Source: a bacterium (GTDB lineage Bacteria > Gemmatimonadota > Gemmatimonadetes > Gemmatimonadales > Gemmatimonadaceae). From it: a DNA stretch of 9,160 nt. This document shows positions 1 to 6,743 of the stretch, piece after piece (position 1 is the stretch's first letter; each line of letters opens with the position of its first letter). The position numbers and the translations under genes were made by a program. Under the pieces are notes generated by a model. That model had not been told where the DNA came from. It saw nothing but the letters and a program-made list of their open reading frames with translations, and did not search any database. The DNA lies in assembly GCA_021802745.1 (NCBI GenBank), contig JAJZRK010000099.1, positions 2,635 to 11,794 of the forward strand, written 5' to 3'.

Positions 1-79
1 AGCCCAGCAGCGACCCGGTGAGGATTGTCATCGCGACGATCACCTCGACCAGGCTGAACCCGCGGCGGGCGCGCGTCAT
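1..79 (-). CDS. Minor prepilin, PilV/GspI-like (5' end only, runs off the window)
   Basis: Reading the minus strand from the ATG at 79-77 gives 26 codons before the window ends: MTRARRGFSLVEVIVAMTIL, then TGSLLG. This is a class III (type IV pilin-like) signal: a short basic leader, cleavage and N-methylation between Gly7 and Phe8, Glu at mature position 5, then a hydrophobic helix. Such proteins are processed by the prepilin peptidase PilD/GspO and sit in the inner membrane as minor pilins or pseudopilins that prime a type IV pilus or type II secretion pseudopilus. The FSLVEVIVAM wording is typical of PilV/GspI-type minor pilins, but the diagnostic globular domain is outside the window. The start codon overlaps the stop of the upstream prepilin gene in an ATGA junction, so the two are almost certainly co-translated. 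Confidence 0.85.
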   Translation of the reverse strand, partial: MTRARRGFSLVEVIVAMTILTGSLLG

Positions 80-687
80 TGCGTCGTCCGGATCCACGAG
101 GATCCGCCCCACTTGAAGACGTCCACGCGCCCCGTCGTCGGCGAGACGACGAGCGCGCGATAGTCGGTGGCGACGTCGGTGCGCATCGTCAGGTACAGCT
201 CGAGATCGGAACTCGCCGAGCCGTCCCGCCGGAAGATCACGCCGGGCAGCGCGGAGACGACGCGCAGCGACGAGCCCTCCACCGCCCCGGAGGCGGTGGC
301 GCCGCCCACGCGCCCCATCGGCGGGCGCGCGAAATGCGCCCCCTCCTCGAGCCGCCGGAAGGTCACGCGATCGGTGGTGTTCAGCGTGTCGTTGTTGTTG
401 TAGTCCTCCACGAGCCGCAGGCGCGCGTACGTCGTGTCGAACGAGACGATGACGTTGCTCTGGCGGGTGATGGCGTTGCGCTGCGACTGCTGGAGCAGCG
501 TGCGCGCCAGCAAGGCGGCGGCATCGGCGCGATACGTCGTCGTGCGGGCCTTCGGAATCGCAAAGGCCCCGAGGATGGCGAGCAGCACCATCACGATGAG
601 CAATTCAATGAGTGAGAACCCGCCGCGGCGCGCGCGGCGGTCGCCGCCGGCGCCGCGATCGCGTCGCCCGCCGCCGCCGTACCGCAT
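76..687 (-). CDS. Minor prepilin / pseudopilin, FimT/GspH-like
   Basis: The 203-residue product has a basic, Gly/Arg-rich leader of about 23 residues, then G/FSLIELLIVMVLLAILG (cleavage after Gly23, Glu28 as mature E5) and a roughly 20-residue hydrophobic helix. The remaining ~155 residues resemble the GspH/FimT beta-rich domain, which is expected to project from the inner membrane into the periplasm as a minor component of a type IV pilus or type II pseudopilus tip. Residues 95-106 (DYNNNDTLNTTD) form an Asp/Asn-rich loop like the calcium-binding loops seen in some pseudopilins; that role is inferred. The stop overlaps the next prepilin start (ATGA). I chose the ATG at 687. A GTG at 702 in the same frame would add five residues and would overlap the stop of a small upstream ORF in a GTGA junction, so it is a real alternative. 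Neither has a clear Shine-Dalgarno sequence. The frame stays open further upstream to 936, but that part does not look coding. Confidence 0.85.
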   Translation of the reverse strand: MRYGGGGRRDRGAGGDRRARRGGFSLIELLIVMVLLAILGAFAIPKARTTTYRADAAALLARTLLQQSQRNAITRQSNVIVSFDTTYARLRLVEDYNNNDTLNTTDRVTFRRLEEGAHFARPPMGRVGGATASGAVEGSSLRVVSALPGVIFRRDGSASSDLELYLTMRTDVATDYRALVVSPTTGRVDVFKWGGSSWIRTTQ

Positions 688-698
688 TTTGCCGCTAG

Positions 699-842
699 TC
701 ACGCATAGATCAGTGTCAGCCCGTGCTCGCACTGTGCCTCCGTTTCGTTCCGTTGCGCGCGGCATCGCATCATCGTGATGGTTCGTTGGCCCGCTGTGAC
801 GACGATCCGTTTCGTCTCGCCCGCCGCCTGCGCTGCAGTCAT
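699..842 (-). CDS. Possible small ORF (47 aa) upstream of the prepilin genes
   Basis: An ATG at 842-840 opens 47 codons (MTAAQAAGETKRIVVTAGQR and onward) ending at TGA 701-699. It has two Cys residues and no membrane segment, and I recognise no family. In its favour, its stop overlaps a GTG that could start the adjacent prepilin gene (GTGA at 702-699), the junction style used elsewhere in this window, and third codon positions are mostly G or C. Against it, there is no ribosome binding site, it is short, and this reading frame is open upstream into the histidine kinase gene on the other strand, so the open frame may be accidental. It may simply be leader sequence of the pilin operon. Confidence 0.22.
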   Translation of the reverse strand: MTAAQAAGETKRIVVTAGQRTITMMRCRAQRNETEAQCEHGLTLIYA

Positions 843-900
843 GAAGAGGGGCAATCTTTGTGCCGCACCGCATGCCACACGGCCGGTAGGACGCGTTGCC

Positions 901-996
901 GTGTGATCGGTGACGTGATGTGACGGTCGCGCGCAACGTTGTGACCGTTCACCGAGCGAAGTGGCGCTTTCGGCGAGCATCGACGTCCGTTCACCG
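901..996. promoter_or_regulatory. Repeat-rich control region upstream of the two-component operon
   Basis: Positions 688-1031 separate the minus-strand prepilin genes from the plus-strand kinase gene and must hold both promoters. I could not pick out a convincing -35/-10 pair. The kinase-proximal part has GTGA at 903, 910, 915, 920 and 941, of which 910, 920 and 941 extend to GTGAC with spacings of 10 and 21 bases (one and two helical turns). GTGACCGTTCAC (941-952) is an inverted repeat, GTGA-N4-TCAC. CCGTTCACCG occurs at 945-954 and again at 987-996, exactly 42 bases apart (four turns). ACCGTT within the first copy resembles half-sites bound by LytTR regulators such as AgrA (AC[A/C]GTT). Autoregulation by the LytTR protein encoded downstream is therefore a reasonable inference. 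The rest of the gap (688-900) shows only the doubtful small ORF and a minor CATCA/TGATG palindrome at 768-780. Confidence 0.35.
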
Positions 997-1031
997 GGTA
1001 AACCGGGCGCGCACTTGATGCCTTCGACCAA

Positions 1032-2177
1032 ATGGGCGACCTTGCCCCCGTGACCGCTTCGCCCCTGCCTCCGGCCCAGCCGCGCCGCGCCTCGCGGGCG
1101 CAATCCGCGGCACTCTATGCAGCGTGCTGGCTGCCGCTCGTCGTCATCTATATAGGCGTGCTGACGTGGATGACGGGCGGCGCGCTGGCTGTGACGGTGA
1201 TCACACTCGCAGCGTTGCTCAACACGATCGGCCCGGCCGTGTTCGGCGTCGGCATCTGGTGGCTGACGGGTCGCGTGCCCATTCCCTCGCCGCCGTCGAC
1301 GCGTTTCGTGGCCGTGCACGTGGCCGGGGCGTTCAGTTTCGTGGGCGCCTGGCTGGGATGGGAGCTGCTCATCCTCGGCCCGTTCGGCTCCGCGGCGTCA
1401 CCGGACGCCGTGATGTGGCGCTACGTGCTCCCCTGGCAGGGGGTCCTCGGCTTCATGCTTTACGGCGTCGTCGCCGCCGTGAGCTACGCCATTCGCGGCG
1501 TCTTCCTCGCGCACGCGCTCGCCGTCTCCACCGCCGAGTCGGACCACCTGCGCGCCGACGCCGAGCTGGCCGCCCTGCGCGCGCATCTCAACCCGCACTT
1601 CCTGTTCAACACGCTGCATGGCGTCATGCAGCTGCTGCGCGACGACCCCGCGCTCGCCGAGCGCGCGCTCGAACGGCTGGCGGAACTGCTGCGCTACGTG
1701 CTGCGCCTCGACCGCGCGCACGTGCGCCTCGTCACGCTCGAGGCCGAGTGGCAGTTCGTGCTGAGCTACCTGTGGCTCGAGCAGTTGCGCATTGGCGACC
1801 GCCTGCGCGTGGACGCCGAGATGGACGAGGAGGCGCTCGACTGCGAAGTGCCGCCGTTCACGCTGCAGCCGCTCGTGGAGAATGCACTGCGGCACGGCAT
1901 TGCCCCAAAGCTCGACGGCGGCACGGTGCGTATTCGCGCGCGCAACGACGGCGACCGGCTCTCGATCGAGGTGGCCGACGACGGCGTGGGCGCGGCCCGT
2001 GTGCCAACCGGCGCGACGCCCGGGCTCGGACTGCCCGCCGTGCTGCGGCGCGTGCGCGGCGAGTTCGGCGAGGCCAGTGTGTCGTCGGACGTCTCCACGG
2101 CGCCCGATGCCGGCTTCCGGATCACCATCGTCATGCCCGCGCGTGCCGCGGCCCTGTCACCGGAGACCTCCGACTGA
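1032..2177 (+). CDS. Sensor histidine kinase, LytS/YehU type (His_kinase family)
   Basis: This 381-residue inner-membrane sensor kinase is expected to phosphorylate the LytTR regulator encoded next to it. Hydrophobic stretches at about residues 28-47, 50-78, 92-118 and 134-156 give roughly four to five membrane helices with no large periplasmic sensor domain. A short helix (about 165-185) leads to the phospho-acceptor motif NPHFLFN (His189). The ATPase part follows: N-box LQPLVENALRHG (Asn284), G1 box VADDGVGA (about 315-321) and G2 box GLGLPAV (331-337). This layout matches the LytS/YehU/BtsS kinases, which differ from EnvZ-type kinases. An in-frame TAA at 999-1001 makes ATG 1032 the most upstream possible start; no Shine-Dalgarno sequence precedes it. 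GTG 1050 (residue 7) is an alternative because it overlaps the stop of an 11-codon ORF at 1018-1053. The signal sensed cannot be read from the sequence. The stop overlaps the regulator start by one base (TGATG). Confidence 0.92.
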   Translation: MGDLAPVTASPLPPAQPRRASRAQSAALYAACWLPLVVIYIGVLTWMTGGALAVTVITLAALLNTIGPAVFGVGIWWLTGRVPIPSPPSTRFVAVHVAGAFSFVGAWLGWELLILGPFGSAASPDAVMWRYVLPWQGVLGFMLYGVVAAVSYAIRGVFLAHALAVSTAESDHLRADAELAALRAHLNPHFLFNTLHGVMQLLRDDPALAERALERLAELLRYVLRLDRAHVRLVTLEAEWQFVLSYLWLEQLRIGDRLRVDAEMDEEALDCEVPPFTLQPLVENALRHGIAPKLDGGTVRIRARNDGDRLSIEVADDGVGAARVPTGATPGLGLPAVLRRVRGEFGEASVSSDVSTAPDAGFRITIVMPARAAALSPETSD

Positions 2178-2935
2178 TGACCCCCATCCGCGCGCTCATC
2201 GTGGACGACGAACCGCTCGCGCGCCGCGCGCTGCGCACGCTCCTCGCCGACGAGCCGTCGGTGCATCTCGTCGGCGAGGCGCGCGACGGGCCCGAGGCGA
2301 TCACCGCGCTGCGGCGGCTGCAGCCCGAACTCGTCTTCCTCGACGTGCGCCTGCCCGGCGCGTCCGGCCTCGAGGTGCTGGAGCAGGCGCAGGCCGACGT
2401 GCGCGTGATCTTCACCACGGCGCATGACGACTACGCCATCGCCGCCTTCGAACTCGGCGCCATTGACTACCTGCGCAAGCCGTTCGGCCGCGAGCGCCTG
2501 ATGCGCGCCGTCGCTCGCGCGCGGCCGCAGGTGCTCGCGGCGCGGCGCACGCACGGCGCCAGCGCGCCGCTCGCCGACCAGCTGCGGTACGCCGGCGACC
2601 ACGAACTGCCGCGGCGGCGCATCTTCGTGCGCGACGAGGGCACCGTGCTCCCGCTGCGCTGCGAAGAGATCGTCCGCTGCGAGAGCGATGGCGACTACGT
2701 GGTGGTGCACGCGCGGGGACGGCAGTTCCCTGTCTACCTCAACCTCGCCGACCTCGTGCTTCAGCTCGATTCCGAGCAGTTCGTGCGCGTGCATCGCTCG
2801 CACCTCGTGAACCTCGACCACGTGGCGTCGGTGGCGCCGCATGATCCGTCGCGACTGGCGGTGACCATGAAGGACGGCTCGCAGGTAGTCGCCAGCCGCT
2901 CCGGCACACAGCTGCTGCGCCGCCGCTACCGATAA
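2177..2935 (+). CDS. LytTR-family response regulator (LytR/AlgR/BtsR type)
   Basis: This 252-residue cytoplasmic transcription factor is the likely partner of the preceding kinase. The receiver domain (about 1-118) has the acidic pair Asp10/Asp11, the phosphorylated Asp56 in FLDVRLPG, Thr80 and Lys101 in the LRKPF motif, so it looks fully functional. A ~28-residue linker leads to a LytTR DNA-binding domain (about 147-250) with the typical SDGDYVVVHA (170-179) and FVRVHRSHLVNLDHV (202-216) segments. Total length and domain order fit LytR/AlgR regulators, which bind direct repeats spaced by about two helical turns. The ATG overlaps the kinase TGA by one base, so I placed the start there. The same frame is open back to 1124, but the upstream part is only a shadow of the kinase gene. 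Targets are unknown; the repeats in the operon's own upstream region and the amidohydrolase gene downstream are the nearest candidates. Confidence 0.93.
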   Translation: MTPIRALIVDDEPLARRALRTLLADEPSVHLVGEARDGPEAITALRRLQPELVFLDVRLPGASGLEVLEQAQADVRVIFTTAHDDYAIAAFELGAIDYLRKPFGRERLMRAVARARPQVLAARRTHGASAPLADQLRYAGDHELPRRRIFVRDEGTVLPLRCEEIVRCESDGDYVVVHARGRQFPVYLNLADLVLQLDSEQFVRVHRSHLVNLDHVASVAPHDPSRLAVTMKDGSQVVASRSGTQLLRRRYR

Positions 2936-2940
2936 GGGCC

Positions 2941-2991
2941 GGGACTCCCGACTTCCATTACCAGCCCCGGCGCGCCAGTATTGGAGGTCCC
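2941..2991 (+). terminator. Imperfect hairpin just after the response regulator gene
   Basis: Five bases after the regulator stop, GGGAC (2941-2945) can pair with GTCCC (2987-2991), TCCA (2954-2957) with TGGA (2982-2985), and TAC (2959-2961) with GTA (2978-2980), with mismatches and an unpaired segment between. No T-run follows. It may be a processing or termination structure, or part of the leader of the next gene. Its 3' strand contains AGTATT, which also occurs in the two large hairpins near 6600-6840, but the full shared boxes are absent, so I do not assign it to that family. Confidence 0.3.
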
Positions 2992-2993
2992 TG

Positions 2994-3019
2994 AACGCCC
3001 GCGCCGGACGCGCGGCGTT
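2994..3019 (+). terminator. Candidate intrinsic terminator between regulator and amidohydrolase
   Basis: AACGCC (2994-2999) pairs with GGCGTT (3014-3019) and GCGC (3001-3004) pairs with GCGC (3010-3013) around a CGGAC loop, with C3000 bulged. This makes a 10-bp GC-rich stem followed by CTTG, so the T-rich tail is very short (TT of the stem plus CTT). It could end the two-component transcript. It lies only 27 bases before the amidohydrolase start, so it might instead be a leader hairpin in that gene's transcript. Confidence 0.35.
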
Positions 3020-3045
3020 CTTGTGCCTCCCTCGCCCCCCGAGCC

Positions 3046-6000
3046 ATGTCGCTTCGCTCCATCGCCCTGGCGCTGCTGGTTGCCGCTGCGGTTCCCGCCT
3101 CCGCGCAGGAACCCGCCGCCACGCCGGGCGCAACGCCGGCCGCCGGCCTGCCGCTCAAGACGGCCCGCACGCACACGTTCACCACCACCAGGGGAACGTG
3201 GATCTCGCTCGACGTCTCTCCGGACGGCCAGCGCATCGTCTTTGACCTGCTCGGTGACATCTATATGATGCCGGTGACCGGCGGCAAGGCGACCGCGCTC
3301 ACCCACGGCATGGCCTATGATGCGCAGCCGCGCTTCTCCCCGGACGGCAAGCGCATCGTCTTCGTCAGCGACCGTTCCGGCGGCGAGAACGTCTGGCTGA
3401 TGAACGCCGACGGCAAGGACACCGTGGCGCTCACGACTGGCAACACCAACAAGTACGTCTCGCCCGAGTTCGAGCCCGACGGCAAGTACGTCGTCGTCTC
3501 GCGGTCGGGGGGGACATTCGGGACGGCGAAGCTCTGGATGTACCATGTGGATGGCGGGCGCGGCGTGCCGCTTTCGATGACGCCGGCCCCGGCGCCGACG
3601 CTCAAGCAGCTCGGCGCCGCCTTCGGCAAGGACCAGCGGTATGTCTGGTACGCGGCGCGCACCGGCGATTGGCAGTACAACTCCATCGGCGCGCAGTACC
3701 AGCTCTACGCGTGGGACCGCGAGACGGGGCGCGTGTCGCAGATGTCGCGGCGCGGCGGCTCGGCCTTCCGCCCCGCCCTCTCGCATGACGGCCAATACCT
3801 GGTGTACGCCGCGCGGTTCGAGATCAAGACCGGCCTGCGCATCCGCAACCTGCAGACGCAGGAGGAAGACTGGCTCGCCTTCCCGGTGCAGCGCGACGAA
3901 ATCGAGTCGCGCGCGCCGATGGACGCCTACCCGGGCTACGCCTTCACGCCCGACTCGAAGGCGGTGATCGTGTCGTACGGCGGCGAGATCTGGCGCGTGC
4001 CGGTGGACAAGTCGGCGCCGACGAAGATCCCGTTTGAGGCCGAGGTGAAGCTGGAGATGGGACCCGAGGTAAAGTTCGCCTACCGCGTGGACACGTCGGC
4101 GGTGCTGACGGCCAAGCAGGTGCGCGACATCGCCCCGTCGCCCGACGGCAGCAAGCTCGCCTTCTCGGCGCTCGACCGTCTGTACGTGATGGACATGCCC
4201 AACGGCACGCCGCAGCGCGTGACGAAGGCCAACGTCGGCGAGTTCGGCCCGGTCTGGGCGCCCGACGGCAAGTCACTGGCGTACACGACGTGGTCCGACG
4301 ACGCCGGCGGCCAGGTAATGCGTGCCACGCTCGACGCCAGGAAGGGGTGGAGCACCACATCGCTCACCGCGAGCGGCCTGTATACCGACCTTGCCTGGTC
4401 GCCCACCGGCGACAAGATCGTGGCCGTGCGCGGCGCGGCGCGCGAGCTGAAGGAAGCCGGCGCGGCGTTCATTGGCCCGGCGGCGGCGGAGTTCATCTGG
4501 GTCTCCGCCAACGGCGGCCCGGCCACGGTGATCATGCCGACGAGCGGCGTGGGCAATCCGCACTTCACGGCGAACCCCGACCGCATCTATGCGTACGGGC
4601 GCGAAGGGCTGGTGTCGTTCCGCTGGGACGGCACCGACCTGAAGACGCATCTCAAGGTGACGGGCCCGCTCCCTCCGGGCGCGGGGAGCGAGCCAATGAC
4701 GCTCGACGCCGCGCTCGACGCCAAGGCGGGCGAGCAGTGGATTGGCGGCCGCGCCGCGCACCCGGTGGCGGCCGAGCCGACTGCCACGCATCTCGACCCC
4801 GCCGAACCGACACCGCCGCAGCCGCCGCCGGCGTCGCTCGTAATCATGGCGCCCAAGGGCGACCAGGCGCTGGCGATGGTCGGCATGGACTTCTATACGA
4901 TTACCGTGCCGGAGATCGGCGCCAATCCGCCGACGGTGTCGGTGGCCGACCCCAACACGGCCGCGGTGCCGGTGAAGAAGCTCAATGAAATCGGCGGCGA
5001 GTTCCCGACGTGGACGGCCGACGGCGCGCACGTGATGTGGGCGCTCGGCAACGCGCTGTGGACATACGACCTCGCGCGCGGCAAGGCGGTGGACGATTCG
5101 CTCAAGGCCGACGCGAGGCTCAAGGCCGAGATGCGCAAGGACCCGGCGAAGAAGGACAGCCTCGCGAAGCTCGATTCCATCGCGAAGGCCGACACCGTGG
5201 GCGGCAAGAAGGCCGAGAAGCCCGGGTACAAGCCCGACGAACGCCGCATCGTCGTCACCGCACAGCGCGACATGCCGCACGGCGCGGTGGTCTTCCGCGG
5301 CGCCAAGGCAATCACGATGAAGGGGCACGAGATCATCGAGAATGCCGATGTGGTGGTGCGCGACAATCGCATTGTCGGCGTCGGCGCGCGCGGCAGCGTT
5401 CCGGTTCCCGACGGAGCGAAGGTCATTGACGTTTCCGGCAAGGTCATCATGCCGGGCTTCGTTGACACGCACTATCATCCGCAGTGGCTCACGCCGCAGG
5501 TGCACAACACACAGACGTGGCAGTACCTCGCCGAGCTGGCGTACGGCACGACGACGACGCGCGATCCGCAGACCGCCGTCACCGACTTCATGACGTACGC
5601 CGACCGCGTCTCCACCGGCGACATGGTCGGCCCGCGCATCTACACCACGGGCCCCGGCGTCTTTGCCGGCGAGAACATCAAGTCGCTCGAGCATGCGCGG
5701 CAGGTGCTGTCGCGGTACGCCAAGTACTACGACACCAAGACGCTCAAGATGTACATGAGCGGCAACCGCCAGCAGCGGCAGTGGATCATCATGGCGGCGA
5801 AGGAGCTGGGGCTGATGCCGACTACCGAGGGCGGCCTCGACCAGAAGCTCGACCTCACGCACGGCATTGACGGCTACCCGGGCATCGAGCACACGCTCCC
5901 GATCACGCCCAAGTACGACGACGTCTTCGAGTGGTACAAGGCGACGCAGGTCACGAATTCGCCGACGCTGATCGTCGAGTACGGCGGCCCGTTCGGCGAG

Positions 6001-6558
6001 GGGTGGTTCTACCAGAGCGAGGACCTGCTGCACGACGCCAAGCTGCGCCACTTCACGCATCCGGTGGACTTCGACGCCAAGATCCGCCGCCGCGGGCAGG
6101 GCAACGCCCCCGGGCCGGCCGGCTTCGCGGTGAAGGAGGAGTATGCGATGTGGCAGCACGCCGAGGACGTGGCCAAGACGGTTGCGGCGGGCGGGCGCAT
6201 TGGCGTCGGGAGCCACGGCCAGCTGCAGGGGCTCGGCATGCACTGGGAAATCTGGCTGCTGCAGAGCGGCGGCCTGTCCACGCATGACGCGCTGCGTGCG
6301 GCGACGATCGTCGGCGCCGAGGCGATTGGCCTGTCGCAGGACGTCGGGTCGCTGGAGGCCGGCAAGCTGGCGGACCTGATTGTGCTCGACAAGGATCCGC
6401 TGGTGAACATCCGCAACACCAACTCGCTGAACGAGGTGATGGTGAACGGGCGGCTGTACGATGCGAACACGCTCGACGAGGTCTATCCGCGCCAGCGGAA
6501 GCTCGCGCCGCAGCCGTGGGCGTATGCGGTGCCGGCGACGCGCGCTGGTATTCGGTAA
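3046..6558 (+). CDS. Exported beta-propeller (TolB/PD40-like) amidohydrolase fusion protein
   Basis: The 1170-residue product starts with a Sec signal peptide (MSLRSIALALLVAAAVPASA, probable cleavage after Ala20), so it should act in the periplasm or outside the cell. Residues ~45-680 hold repeated propeller blades of the TolB/PD40 type with SPDG-like turns at about 58, 98, 143, 246, 301, 365, 405, 451 and 657. A Pro-rich stretch (587-596) and a Lys/Asp-rich segment (~680-732) interrupt and follow the last blades. An amidohydrolase-superfamily domain spans ~745-1155: small beta-sandwich start, PGFVDTHYHP with metal-ligand HxH (His809, His811), the barrel, and the closing GSLEAGKLADLIVLD (1101-1115) typical of imidazolonepropionase-like hydrolases. 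Lys901 may be the bridging lysine. The usual AHAHG and GTD segments appear as PTTEGG (Glu928) and GSHGQ (His1057), so the metal site is atypical and the substrate cannot be predicted. ATG 3046 is set by the signal peptide; no good Shine-Dalgarno precedes it. Confidence 0.92.
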   Translation: MSLRSIALALLVAAAVPASAQEPAATPGATPAAGLPLKTARTHTFTTTRGTWISLDVSPDGQRIVFDLLGDIYMMPVTGGKATALTHGMAYDAQPRFSPDGKRIVFVSDRSGGENVWLMNADGKDTVALTTGNTNKYVSPEFEPDGKYVVVSRSGGTFGTAKLWMYHVDGGRGVPLSMTPAPAPTLKQLGAAFGKDQRYVWYAARTGDWQYNSIGAQYQLYAWDRETGRVSQMSRRGGSAFRPALSHDGQYLVYAARFEIKTGLRIRNLQTQEEDWLAFPVQRDEIESRAPMDAYPGYAFTPDSKAVIVSYGGEIWRVPVDKSAPTKIPFEAEVKLEMGPEVKFAYRVDTSAVLTAKQVRDIAPSPDGSKLAFSALDRLYVMDMPNGTPQRVTKANVGEFGPVWAPDGKSLAYTTWSDDAGGQVMRATLDARKGWSTTSLTASGLYTDLAWSPTGDKIVAVRGAARELKEAGAAFIGPAAAEFIWVSANGGPATVIMPTSGVGNPHFTANPDRIYAYGREGLVSFRWDGTDLKTHLKVTGPLPPGAGSEPMTLDAALDAKAGEQWIGGRAAHPVAAEPTATHLDPAEPTPPQPPPASLVIMAPKGDQALAMVGMDFYTITVPEIGANPPTVSVADPNTAAVPVKKLNEIGGEFPTWTADGAHVMWALGNALWTYDLARGKAVDDSLKADARLKAEMRKDPAKKDSLAKLDSIAKADTVGGKKAEKPGYKPDERRIVVTAQRDMPHGAVVFRGAKAITMKGHEIIENADVVVRDNRIVGVGARGSVPVPDGAKVIDVSGKVIMPGFVDTHYHPQWLTPQVHNTQTWQYLAELAYGTTTTRDPQTAVTDFMTYADRVSTGDMVGPRIYTTGPGVFAGENIKSLEHARQVLSRYAKYYDTKTLKMYMSGNRQQRQWIIMAAKELGLMPTTEGGLDQKLDLTHGIDGYPGIEHTLPITPKYDDVFEWYKATQVTNSPTLIVEYGGPFGEGWFYQSEDLLHDAKLRHFTHPVDFDAKIRRRGQGNAPGPAGFAVKEEYAMWQHAEDVAKTVAAGGRIGVGSHGQLQGLGMHWEIWLLQSGGLSTHDALRAATIVGAEAIGLSQDVGSLEAGKLADLIVLDKDPLVNIRNTNSLNEVMVNGRLYDANTLDEVYPRQRKLAPQPWAYAVPATRAGIR

Positions 6559-6563
6559 GGGGG

Positions 6564-6665
6564 CGCGCGGGGCACGGGGTGTCCTCACGAAATTCTCACG
6601 GCCCCTCGGCGCTTTGCGCCGGGGGGCCGTTCGAGTATTCGTTCGGACACCCCGTGCCGCGCGCG
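6564..6665 (+). repeat. Large nested hairpin, copy 1 of a 3'-end repeat element
   Basis: This 102-base near-palindrome begins 5 bases after the amidohydrolase stop. The outer arms 6564-6584 and 6645-6665 pair at 20 of 21 positions (one G-G mismatch at 6570/6659). ACGAA (6587-6591) pairs with TTCGT (6638-6642) and CTC (6595-6597) with GAG (6633-6635). This leaves ATT opposite TA as an internal loop and TC (6631-6632) as a bulge. The inner hairpin 6598-6612/6616-6630 is a 15-bp stem with one G-T pair and a TTT loop. The boxes CGAAATTCTC (6588-6597) and TCGAGTATTCG (6631-6641) recur exactly, inverted, in copy 2. It probably serves as a terminator or RNA-stabilising structure for the amidohydrolase transcript, although no T-run follows. 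A mobile palindromic element is the main alternative. Confidence 0.8.
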
Positions 6666-6677
6666 CGAGAGGAACGG

Positions 6678-6703
6678 GAAGGCAACGGCGTAGTTCCGCC
6701 TTC
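6678..6703. repeat. Small hairpin between the two large elements
   Basis: GAAGGC (6678-6683) pairs with GCCTTC (6698-6703) and AAC (6684-6686) with GTT (6693-6695). The loop is GGCGTA and CC at 6696-6697 is bulged. A second, weaker one (CTTCA 6728-6732 with TGAAG 6739-6743) abuts copy 2. Neither contains the shared boxes. No ORF in 6559-6848 looks like a gene, so this 290-base gap appears to be almost wholly non-coding and structured. Confidence 0.45.
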
Positions 6704-6743
6704 ACCCCCTCAAACGTTCCCGCCGAGCTTCAACCAAATGAAG

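Noticed and set aside
703..936. N-terminal extension of the FimT/GspH-like prepilin to 936
   Set aside because: The extra ~80 residues are compositionally non-coding and would place the prepilin cleavage site over 100 residues from the start, unlike any type IV prepilin leader.
941..952. CRP/FNR-type operator
   Set aside because: The half-sites GTGA and TCAC are separated by 4 bases, not the 6 of the CRP consensus, so I recorded it only as part of the repeat region.
1124..2176. Long open frame continuous with the response regulator, suggesting a 603-residue protein
   Set aside because: The part before 2177 is an Arg/Ala-rich shadow of the histidine kinase gene in another frame. The receiver domain begins normally at ATG 2177, which overlaps the kinase stop.
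1766..3133. 455-codon minus-strand ORF across the kinase and regulator genes
   Set aside because: Composition is that of an antisense shadow, and both plus-strand genes under it have complete recognisable domains.
6588..6641. Sarcin-ricin (bulged-G) motif, suggested by AGTA opposite GAAA
   Set aside because: With the flanking helices in register, A-A and T-T would face each other where the motif needs A-G and T-A pairs, so the match is only superficial.
4273..6705. 810-codon minus-strand ORF opposite the amidohydrolase gene
   Set aside because: It is antisense to clear amidohydrolase coding sequence, its product is Arg/His/Ala-rich without domains, and long antisense frames are expected in GC-rich genes. 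It also runs through the palindromic element.
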